From Pseudomonas moraviensis (GTDB taxonomy: Bacteria > Pseudomonadota > Gammaproteobacteria > Pseudomonadales > Pseudomonadaceae): a stretch of DNA of 64,000 bases. The first letter of the stretch is position 1, and the number at the start of each line of letters is the position of its first letter. A program made the translations under genes and the position numbers. Of this stretch, positions 49,977 to 58,500 are shown one piece after another. The notes below the pieces were generated by a model that had not been told where the DNA came from, searched no databases, and worked only from the letters and a program-made list of their open reading frames with translations. Where the stretch lies: positions 5,998,501-6,062,500 of the forward strand of contig NZ_LT629788.1 of NCBI RefSeq assembly GCF_900105805.1. The letters run 5' to 3'.

Positions 49977-52900
49977 ATGTTGATCCTGCGCGGCGCTCCT
50001 GCCCTTTCTGCCTTTCGCCACAGCAAACTCCTTGAGCAACTGAGCCAGAAGGTTCCAGCTGTCAGTGGCCTGTATGCTGAATTCGCTCACTTCGCCGAAG
50101 TCACCGGCGTCCTGACCGGCGACGAACAGCAGGTGCTAGCGCGCCTTCTGAAGTACGGCCCAAGTGTTCCGGTTCAAGAGCCGACCGGTCGTCTGTTTTT
50201 GGTGTTGCCGCGTTTCGGCACCATCTCGCCGTGGTCGAGCAAGGCCAGCGACATCGCCCGCAACTGCGGCCTGAGCAAGATCCAGCGTCTGGAGCGCGGT
50301 ATTGCCTTCTACGTGGCCGGTCAGTTCAGCGAAGCCGAAGCTCAGCAGATTGCCGACGTGCTGCATGACCGCATGACCCAGATCGTGCTGGCCAACCTCG
50401 AGCAGGCCGCCGGTCTGTTCAGCCACGCCGAGCCGAAGCCGCTGACCGCAATCGACATTCTTGGTGGCGGCCGCGCCGCGCTGGAAAAGGCCAACACCGA
50501 GCTGGGCCTGGCCCTGGCCGAAGACGAGATCGACTACCTGGTCAATGCCTTCAATGGTCTGAAGCGCAACCCGCACGACATCGAACTGATGATGTTCGCC
50601 CAGGCCAACTCCGAGCACTGCCGCCACAAGATCTTCAACGCCAGTTGGGACATTGACGGGCAGAGCCAGGAAAAAAGCCTGTTCGGCATGATCAAGAACA
50701 CCTATCAGATGCACAGCGAAGGCGTGTTGTCGGCTTACAAGGACAACGCTTCGGTGATCGTCGGCAATGTTGCCGGCCGCTTCTTCCCGAACCCTGAAAC
50801 CCGCCAGTACGGCGCGGTGCAGGAGCCGGTGCATATCCTGATGAAGGTCGAAACCCACAACCACCCCACCGCGATCGCCCCGTTCCCGGGCGCATCCACC
50901 GGTTCGGGCGGTGAGATCCGTGACGAAGGTGCAACCGGTCGCGGCGCCAAGCCGAAGGCCGGCCTGACCGGTTTCACCGTATCGAACCTGCAGATCCCGG
51001 GCTTCGAACAGCCGTGGGAAGTGCCGTACGGCAAGCCTGAGCGCATCGTCACTGCGCTGGACATCATGATCGAAGGCCCGCTCGGCGGCGCCGCGTTCAA
51101 CAACGAATTCGGCCGTCCGGCGCTGACGGGGTACTTCCGTACCTTCGAACAGTCGATCACCACCCCGCACGGTGACGAAGTTCGTGGTTACCACAAGCCG
51201 ATCATGCTCGCCGGCGGCATGGGCAACATCCGCGAAGAGCACGTCAAGAAAGGCGAGATCGTCGTCGGCTCCAAGCTGATCGTGCTCGGCGGCCCGGCGA
51301 TGTTGATCGGTCTGGGCGGCGGCGCGGCTTCGTCGATGGCCACCGGCACCAGCTCGGCGGATCTGGATTTTGCTTCCGTGCAGCGTGAAAACCCTGAAAT
51401 GGAGCGCCGCTGCCAGGAAGTCATCGACCGCTGCTGGCAACTGGGTGACAAGAACCCCATCAGCTTCATCCACGACGTCGGCGCGGGCGGTCTGTCCAAC
51501 GCTTTCCCGGAACTGGTCAATGACGGCGACCGCGGTGGCCGTTTCGAACTGCGCAACATCCCCAATGACGAGCCGGGCATGGCCCCGCACGAGATCTGGT
51601 CAAACGAATCCCAGGAGCGTTACGTTCTGGCGGTCGGCCCGGAAGACTTCGAGCGCTTCCAGGCGATCTGCGAACGCGAGCGCTGCCCGTTTGCCGTCGT
51701 CGGTGAAGCCACCGCTGAACCGCAACTGACCGTGACCGACAGCCACTTCGGCAACAACCCGGTGGACATGCCACTGGAAGTGTTGCTCGGCAAGGCGCCG
51801 CGCATGCACCGGTCGGTGGTTCGCGAAGCCGAACTGGGCGATGACTTCGATCCGTCGAACCTCGACATCAGCGAGTCCATCGAGCGCGTTCTGCATCACC
51901 CGGCCGTGGCGAGCAAGAGCTTCCTGATCACCATCGGCGATCGCACCATCACCGGCCTCGTCGCTCGTGACCAGATGGTCGGCCCGTGGCAGGTACCGGT
52001 GGCCGACGTTGCCGTCACCGCCACCAGTTTCGACGTCTACACCGGTGAAGCGATGGCAATGGGCGAGCGTACTCCGCTGGCTCTGCTGGACGCCCCGGCA
52101 TCGGGCCGCATGGCCATCGGCGAAACCATCACCAACATTGCCGCGTCGCGCATCAACAAGCTCTCCGACATCAAACTGTCGGCGAACTGGATGTCGGCGG
52201 CCGGCCACCCGGGTGAAGACGCGCGTCTGTATGACACCGTCAAAGCGGTCGGCATGGAGCTGTGCCCGGAGCTGGGCATCACCATTCCGGTGGGCAAGGA
52301 CTCGATGTCCATGGCCACGCGCTGGAACGACAACGGCGAAGACAAGACTGTCACCTCGCCGATGTCGCTGATCGTTACCGGTTTCGCGCCAGTGGCTGAC
52401 ATCCGTCAGACCCTGACCCCGGAACTGCGCATGGACAAGGGCACCACCGACCTGATCCTGATCGACCTCGGTCGCGGTCAGAACCGTATGGGTGCTTCGA
52501 TCCTTGCTCAGACACACGGCAAGCTCGGCAAACACGCGCCGGACGTCGATGACGCCGAAGACCTGAAGGCCTTCTTCGCCGTGATCCAGGGCCTCAACGC
52601 CGACGGTCACCTGCTGGCTTACCATGACCGTTCCGACGGTGGTCTGCTGGCCTCCGTGGTGGAAATGGCCTTCGCCGGCCACTGCGGTCTGAGCCTGAAC
52701 CTGGACAGCGTCGCCGAATCCGCGTCGGAAATCGCCGCGATCCTGTTCAACGAAGAACTCGGCGCGGTGATCCAGGTTCGCCAGGACGCCACCCCGGACA
52801 TCCTCGCGCAGTTCAGCGCCGCCGGTCTGGGCGACTGCGTGTCGGTGATCGGTCAGCCGATCAACAATGGCCAGATCAACATCACCTTCAACGGTGACAC

Positions 52901-53873
52901 CGTGTTCGAAGGCCAGCGTCGTCTGCTGCAGCGTCAGTGGGCCGAGACCAGCTACCAGATCCAGCGTCTGCGTGACAACGCCGACTGCGCCGAGCAGGAA
53001 TTCGACGCGCTGCTGGAAGAAGACAACCCGGGCCTGAGCGTCAAGCTCAGCTACGACGTCAATCAGGACATCGCTGCGCCTTACATCAAGAAAGGCATTC
53101 GCCCACAGGTTGCCGTGCTGCGTGAGCAGGGCGTCAACGGTCAGGTGGAAATGGCCGCCGCATTCGACCGCGCCGGTTTCAGCGCCATCGACGTGCACAT
53201 GAGCGACATCCTCGCCGGTCGTGTCGACCTCAACGAGTTCAAAGGCCTGGTGGCCTGCGGCGGTTTCTCCTACGGCGACGTGCTCGGCGCCGGTGAAGGC
53301 TGGGCCAAATCGGCGCTGTTCAACAGCCGCGCCCGCGACGCGTTCCAGGGCTTCTTCGAACGTAACGACAGCTTCACGCTGGGCGTGTGCAACGGTTGCC
53401 AGATGATGTCCAACCTGCACGAGCTGATCCCGGGCAGCGAGTTCTGGCCGCACTTCGTGCGCAACCGCTCCGAGCAGTTCGAAGCGCGGGTGGCGATGGT
53501 GCAGATCCAGGAGTCGAACTCGATCTTCCTGCAGGGCATGGCCGGTTCTCGCATGCCGATCGCCATCGCCCACGGTGAAGGACATGCCGAGTTCGCCAGC
53601 GAAGAAGCGCTGCTGGAAGCCGATCTGTCCGGTTGCGTGGCGATGCGTTTTGTCGACAACCACGGCAAGGTCACCGAAGCCTACCCGGCCAACCCGAACG
53701 GCTCGCCGCGCGGGATCACCGGTCTTACCAGCCGTGACGGTCGCGTGACGATCATGATGCCGCACCCGGAGCGAGTGTTCCGCGCGGTGCAGAACTCGTG
53801 GCGTTCGGAAGACTGGAACGAGGACGCACCTTGGATGCGTATGTTCCGTAATGCTCGCGTCTGGGTGAACTAA
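49977..53873 (+). CDS. purL: PurL, phosphoribosylformylglycinamidine synthase
   Basis: Converts FGAR, ATP and glutamine to FGAM in purine synthesis. The 1298-residue large-type enzyme has an N-terminal domain, a linker, and two AIR-synthase-like halves (QANSEHCRHKIFNA, VETHNHPTAIAPFPGASTGS, and later GKDSMSMATRW). The C-terminal glutaminase has cysteine in GVCNGCQMMSNL and the His/Glu region in MPHPERVFRA. The ATG at 49977 begins MLILRGAPALSAF. The 285-base gap before it has a possible -10 TAGAAT at 49929-49934 but no convincing -35. Confidence 0.97.
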   Translation: MLILRGAPALSAFRHSKLLEQLSQKVPAVSGLYAEFAHFAEVTGVLTGDEQQVLARLLKYGPSVPVQEPTGRLFLVLPRFGTISPWSSKASDIARNCGLSKIQRLERGIAFYVAGQFSEAEAQQIADVLHDRMTQIVLANLEQAAGLFSHAEPKPLTAIDILGGGRAALEKANTELGLALAEDEIDYLVNAFNGLKRNPHDIELMMFAQANSEHCRHKIFNASWDIDGQSQEKSLFGMIKNTYQMHSEGVLSAYKDNASVIVGNVAGRFFPNPETRQYGAVQEPVHILMKVETHNHPTAIAPFPGASTGSGGEIRDEGATGRGAKPKAGLTGFTVSNLQIPGFEQPWEVPYGKPERIVTALDIMIEGPLGGAAFNNEFGRPALTGYFRTFEQSITTPHGDEVRGYHKPIMLAGGMGNIREEHVKKGEIVVGSKLIVLGGPAMLIGLGGGAASSMATGTSSADLDFASVQRENPEMERRCQEVIDRCWQLGDKNPISFIHDVGAGGLSNAFPELVNDGDRGGRFELRNIPNDEPGMAPHEIWSNESQERYVLAVGPEDFERFQAICERERCPFAVVGEATAEPQLTVTDSHFGNNPVDMPLEVLLGKAPRMHRSVVREAELGDDFDPSNLDISESIERVLHHPAVASKSFLITIGDRTITGLVARDQMVGPWQVPVADVAVTATSFDVYTGEAMAMGERTPLALLDAPASGRMAIGETITNIAASRINKLSDIKLSANWMSAAGHPGEDARLYDTVKAVGMELCPELGITIPVGKDSMSMATRWNDNGEDKTVTSPMSLIVTGFAPVADIRQTLTPELRMDKGTTDLILIDLGRGQNRMGASILAQTHGKLGKHAPDVDDAEDLKAFFAVIQGLNADGHLLAYHDRSDGGLLASVVEMAFAGHCGLSLNLDSVAESASEIAAILFNEELGAVIQVRQDATPDILAQFSAAGLGDCVSVIGQPINNGQINITFNGDTVFEGQRRLLQRQWAETSYQIQRLRDNADCAEQEFDALLEEDNPGLSVKLSYDVNQDIAAPYIKKGIRPQVAVLREQGVNGQVEMAAAFDRAGFSAIDVHMSDILAGRVDLNEFKGLVACGGFSYGDVLGAGEGWAKSALFNSRARDAFQGFFERNDSFTLGVCNGCQMMSNLHELIPGSEFWPHFVRNRSEQFEARVAMVQIQESNSIFLQGMAGSRMPIAIAHGEGHAEFASEEALLEADLSGCVAMRFVDNHGKVTEAYPANPNGSPRGITGLTSRDGRVTIMMPHPERVFRAVQNSWRSEDWNEDAPWMRMFRNARVWVN

Positions 53874-53878
53874 GGCCT

Positions 53879-54190
53879 GTGTACAAGCTGGCGTTTTTTG
53901 TTCCTGACAGTCATGTCGAGGTGGTCAAAGGGGCTGTGTTCGCTGCCGGTGGTGGGCGGATCGGTGACTATGACCACTGTGCGTGGCAGGTGCTCGGTCT
54001 GGGCCAGTTTCGACCTTTGGACGGGAGTCAGCCGTTTATTGGTGAGGCGGGGCAGGTTGAGCGGGTTGAGGAATGGAAGGTTGAGCTTGTTGTTGCGGAT
54101 GAGTTGATTGTTGCTGTTGTGGCGGCTTTGAAGCTTAGCCATCCGTACGAGACGCCGGCTTATGAGGTGTGGCGGCTGGAAGATTTCTGA
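53879..54190 (+). CDS. YqfO/NIF3-like small protein
   Basis: A 103-residue protein of the YqfO C-terminal (CutA-like) family: MYKLAFFVPDSHVEVVKGAV, a GGGRIGDYDHCAW block, GEAGQVERVEEWKVELVV and the final LSHPYETPAYEVWRLEDF. In larger NIF3 proteins this domain is inserted in a metal hydrolase; alone its function is unknown. The start is GTG at 53879, 5 bases after purL, so it is likely cotranscribed. A terminator follows. Confidence 0.88.
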   Translation: MYKLAFFVPDSHVEVVKGAVFAAGGGRIGDYDHCAWQVLGLGQFRPLDGSQPFIGEAGQVERVEEWKVELVVADELIVAVVAALKLSHPYETPAYEVWRLEDF

Positions 54191-54212
54191 TCTTCTTGGC
54201 TGCTTGAACGGG

Positions 54213-54246
54213 AAACCCGCAGATGAGGGATTGTCTGCGGGTTTTT
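54213..54246 (+). terminator. Terminator after the YqfO-like gene
   Basis: AAACCCGCAGA (54213-54223) and TCTGCGGGTTT (54234-54244) pair perfectly, followed by T's. It probably ends the purL transcript. Confidence 0.93.
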
Positions 54247-54268
54247 TGTTGCCTGCGATTTGCTTTTC

Positions 54269-54790
54269 TGTGGGAGTGAGCCTGCTCGCGATGGCGCCCT
54301 TATAGGCGACCATGCTCTGGCTGACTGAGTGAATATCCGTTTCTTCGGGGGCTGCGGCTGGTGGTTTCGCCCTTACGGCGAGTCACCTTTTTCAAACGCC
54401 AAAAAGGTAACCCAAAAGGCTTGCTCCTGCGTTCGGCCCTCGCAGGCTCGGGTTCCTTCGCTGCGGGACTGATCCGGGCGCAGCGGCTCCGGTTTGCTCC
54501 GCTGCACCTACACTCGCTGTGTCTGGCTGCGCCAGACGGTCGCTGCGCTCCCACGCCCGGATCAATCCCTCCACTCAGCCTTCCGACGTCGCCGGTGGAT
54601 CAAGATCAAAAGCTTTACTCGAGCTAACGCTCATCGTGTAGGAGCTGCCGAAGGCTGCGATCTTTTGATCTTGCCTTTGCTTTTCTGTGGGAGCGAGCTT
54701 GCTCGCGAAGGCGGCCTGGCAGCCGACCTGTTTCTTGAGGTTGTACTCGATCCAATTGTAGGAGTGAGCCTGCTCGCGATGAGGCCCATC
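54269..54790. repeat. Cluster of single REP copies
   Basis: Half-REPs of families A (54269-54296, 54690-54715, 54760-54782) and B (54636-54675) occur here without partners, around a longer repeat-like block. No gene is supported; the small open frame on the minus strand at 54300-54554 looks spurious. Confidence 0.7.
54300..54610. repeat. Likely dispersed Pseudomonas repeat, about 300 bases
   Basis: The block has stretches such as CGAGTCACCTTTTTCAAACG, CCAAAAAGGTAACCCAAAAGG and GCGCAGCGGCTCCGGTTTGC. From memory, sequences of this type recur many times in P. fluorescens genomes. Only one copy is seen here, so the call needs genome-wide comparison. Confidence 0.45.
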
Positions 54791-54918
54791 CAGGCGCCCG
54801 AGAATTTGAGATTGTTTAAGTCCGGTACCCGATGACCAGAACCTTCCCACAAGGTTTTCAGGTTGTCCGTCGGACGTGTGGGCTCTAGTCTGTGGGGGTC
54901 GTCGAAAACTCGGCGATC

Positions 54919-55100
54919 GGGTGTGAGAACCCTTAGGAACTGTTAATCCACAGTCAGTACCACCATAATCGCCGCCGGCATTTCTGCTGTCTGCATTGTT
55001 ATGGCGGCTGTGTGCGGGCGGACTTCGGTCCGGCCGGGCTTGTTCCTACCGGTTTCTCACCCCGCACACTGCTGCCACCACTCCGCCGCGTGAGAAACGG
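54919..55100 (+). promoter_or_regulatory. Structured leader upstream of the DUF6124 gene, with alternative pairings
   Basis: Segments: A (54919-54940, GGGTGTGAGAACC then GGAAC), B (55042-55062, GTTCCTACCGGTTTCTCACCC) and C (55090-55098, GTGAGAAAC). B can pair with A (with bulges) or perfectly over 9 bases with C. A further perfect 9-bp stem joins GTGTGCGGG (55010-55018) and CCCGCACAC (55061-55069), enclosing a UUCG tetraloop hairpin CGGAC-TTCG-GTCCG at 55019-55032. The layout suggests RNA-based control or a conserved ncRNA. Confidence 0.5.
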
Positions 55101-55132
55101 CAAGTGATTGGCTATTGATCAGGAACGTATCA

Positions 55133-55495
55133 ATGTCAAAGCCTGTCCCCGACCCACCCCTCGAACCCACAACCCCCCTCGAACAAGCCATCCGCGCCGA
55201 CGACCTCGCCAAAAACCGCGAAGCGATCAAGCGTGCTCTGGATTTTTACCTGTGCCCGCAGCCAGGCAAACCGCACCCGCCCAGCACCATGTTTGTGATC
55301 CAGCCGGAAATCGACACCGAAACCCTCCTGGCCCACGCCTGTGAATCCCTCGCTTCAGCCAACACTCTGGCCAGCGATTTCGCCGATCAGCTGGGGCGGC
55401 CGCAGCGCAATACGGCGCTGGCCATTCAGCAGATCATCATGCTCGCGGAGCTGGCGGTGAATCGGGCGCTGGATCGGGTTGATCCGCGAACCTGA
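55133..55495 (+). CDS. DUF6124 family protein
   Basis: A 120-residue Pseudomonas-specific protein: a polar Pro-rich N-terminus (MSKPVPDPPLEPTTPLEQAI), DLAKNREAIKRALDFYL, then IQPEIDTETLLAHACESLAS and two predicted helices (LGRPQRNTALAIQQIIMLAE). The family often occurs in several copies per genome and has no assigned function. The ATG at 55133 is preceded by AGGA at 8 bases. It is unlinked in strand to the giant gene downstream and separated from it by a shared terminator. Confidence 0.8.
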   Translation: MSKPVPDPPLEPTTPLEQAIRADDLAKNREAIKRALDFYLCPQPGKPHPPSTMFVIQPEIDTETLLAHACESLASANTLASDFADQLGRPQRNTALAIQQIIMLAELAVNRALDRVDPRT

Positions 55496-55531
55496 AACCC
55501 GGGTCCTGGCCGTTCGCTTGCTTTCGGTCAT

Positions 55532-55564
55532 AAAAAAACCACTGGGCTTCCAGACCCAGTGGTT
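55532..55564. terminator. Terminator between the DUF6124 gene and the giant toxin gene
   Basis: AACCACTGGG (55537-55546) and CCCAGTGGTT (55555-55564) pair perfectly. The A-run at 55532-55538 becomes a U-run on the minus strand, so it mainly terminates the giant gene. Confidence 0.92.
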
Positions 55565-55591
55565 CTTACACAACGCGCAAGCGAACCGGTG

Positions 55592-58500
55592 TTATTTCAC
55601 CTGGGTCAGTTTCACGTCGGTCACAAGCATCTCGATCAGCGTTCGCAGGTATTTGAACCCCTGGTCTTTCTTATCCCAGCGATCTATGAACAACAAGCCT
55701 TGGTCGTTGGCCTGAATCGGCGTGACGACAATTTCACCCGCTTTGGATTTATGCACCAGACGTGTTCCGCTCGTGCCTTCGTTTTCGATCAGGAACATAC
55801 CGGGCTGGGTCAGTTTGCTGCGTCTGACAGGCGGCGTCGGCGCAATGTTCTTTTTGCCAGGCACCGCGATGTTCAGGGTGAAATCACTGCGCACGGCCCG
55901 TGTGTTGACCGCTTTTTCCGGAATCATTGTCGACCACGCGCCCTGTTGGATCGAGCTGGCCAGACCAGGCGTACTGTCGCGGACGTGAAGACTGACCGCG
56001 CCCAGCGTCTCGCCCAGCCCCGGAACCCCCAGACTGTAGTTGGTCTGTGTGGCATCAACGAGGGCCATCCATTTATGCGGCCCGTGGACCAATTGGTCAT
56101 TCTTGATCACTTGCGTGGCGAAATAGCTGAATATCTCTTTCCTCGACAGCTCGGGATCCGGCAGCCCTTTGACGTGGTAGCTGGCGACGCAATCGATGGC
56201 GCGGATACGGATGTTGTATTTAGCCGCCGCCTCACAGACCTCGTTGAAATTGTCGTTACCCACATAACCACTCGGGCGGTCCGCGCTCAGCTTTTGCAGA
56301 TGGGCTCTGAGGCGCTCGGGCATGCGCTGCGTCAGATGAAAAATATCCAGTTCGGCCTGATGCAGATCGGTGAACATATTCGCAAGGTACAGCGTGTCAT
56401 AACCCGCATCCTTGAATGCCTTCATGTGTTTCCTGAGCAGCGCCTTGCCTGACACCTCGGTTGGATTTTCTCCGATCAGCAGATTCAAGCGGCCGTCGGC
56501 CAGTTTTTGCAGAAACGTGTCAAAGGTTTCGTCGCTGGCAATCACCGGCAGCGCGTCTGGCTTCGCATGTTTGAATTCGCTGGAGGCGGCTCTGGCCGCT
56601 TTGCCCAGGCGCTGTCGGGTAGCGATAAAGGCCGTGAACAATTCACGGTCTTCTTTCGCGGGATTGAAGAAAGTGTCGAGGCCGTTTCGGTCGCGCATCA
56701 GCCTGACCACACCCTCGTGAAACGACGACGCCATGTCGTAGTCGCCCAATTGAGCGGAAGCCGCGGCCGGTGCCACTGGCTTCGGGACGGCCCGTGGTGC
56801 CTTGTACGCAGTCGGCATTTGCACAAGATAATCTCCCTTCGCGGCTGCATCACCGCTGATCGCACCGGGTGAATCGAGGCTGATGCGTGCGGATTGACCC
56901 AGGTCGATGTCTTCAATCCGCACGGCGATGGCATCGTGCAGGTCGGCCAGGCCTGGTGTCTCGTCGAAGGTGCACATGCGTGACTGTTCGGTGAGGACGA
57001 TCCAGCGTTCGTCGGGGGCGTCGGCGATATCGGCAGACAGTTTCCTGTGCGAATAAAAATTTCTGATGCTGTTGCTTCGTGGGGTCAACGGCGAGGCGTC
57101 GGCCAGCGTCATGGCGCGCTCCAGTTGATAACTGGTCGAGGCGTCCAGAGCGTGGACGCGCAAGTTCTTTTTCCGGGCGGCGCGCATAAGTGCCAGATAG
57201 GAGAACGGCGCCTTCTCCGTGTGCCCCAGCGCGTGGTCAACACCTCTGAGGTGGGTTTTGATGTTTTCCCAGCTGAGCTTCTTGTTGAAATTTTCCAGCT
57301 TGGCATGAAAGATGTCGTCCGCCAGATACTCGACATGCAAGCGCTTGAAACCGCTGGCAATGAGTTCGTCCAGAGAGTCGATCAGCACCTGTTTGCTGGC
57401 GATGGAACCGGGTTGGGCGCCGATCACCAGGTTTTTCCCTTTGAATGCGTCGCTGTTGATCAACTGCGCAAATGAAGTATCGGCAGCAACTGCCGGGACT
57501 TCGGCGCGAGCGGGCAGGGCGGCGAGTTCGGCGAAATGACCTGTGGCATCTGTGGTGAGTTTTTCTACCTGATCCATATAGGCGGCGCGTGTCGAGGCCA
57601 GACCCTCAACTACGCCGCTCATGGTTGAGAGGGGCGAGACGCCCATGTAGTCCTGACCTCTCTTGATTACGTCGTCGCGGAATTGCGGATTCATCACCAT
57701 CGCGACGCGCTCCCGGTATTTGGGCACCACGCCGTAGTCTTTGCGTGGGCTCGGTGTGTCTGGCACGGCATCGTATTTCGGCGCGCCGCCGACCATGCCA
57801 CTGCGCACCATCACCCCGTCTGAATTGCGAACAACGAGGATGCCGGTCGAGACGATGTCAGGGGAGTTCGGCTTGCTGCGATAGAGCAGATAACGACCGA
57901 GTGCGTCGGGATTTTTCCCGGCAAGGTAAATCCGGCCTCTGAAAACCACCGGACGCATGTCATCCCAGTCAGGTCGAGGCGCTACCTGATCGACCAAGGT
58001 CACGACATTCTGCTGTTCGTTGCCAGCACTGGCGATCGCTTGGCGCAGCGGTCGGCGCGCGAGCTTGAGTGAGCGCAGGGCGGGGCGCAGATCGGTCAGC
58101 ACCGCGCCGACACTGTTGAACAGGTAACCGAGCAAATGCTGGAAAGCTTCACCGTGGTCACCCTGCCGATAAGCGTGCAGGGCGAGCATCGCGTCCTTGA
58201 AAGCCAGCAGCAGTCCGGTGCTCAGACTGAGCAGCGGGAAAGGGGCGGTGGCAATGGCCGCGAGCCATTCGACACTGGTCCAGATCAGCCCGGCGATCAT
58301 CTGCGCTCGACTGGTGGTCGTGGCGTGGACGTTGTCGATCCGGCGCTGCAGCTTCATGTTGTACAGCGCCGAGCGCAAATCGCTGACGGCAGCGGTGGCG
58401 GGCGTTGAATCGTAGCGCGCCGGGCTGGGCGTAGTCTTGTCGAGGCCTTTGGGGAGCTGTTTTTTTGCGTTTTCGAGGAACGTCCGCACTCGCGTCTGAG

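Noticed and set aside
51600..53765. Long minus-strand frame through purL
   Set aside because: Antisense to purL; composition typical of shadow frames (His/Val/Gly-rich).
54300..54554. 84-codon minus-strand frame
   Set aside because: Arg/Ser-rich, overlaps a repeat-like block; such frames are often wrongly annotated in Pseudomonas.
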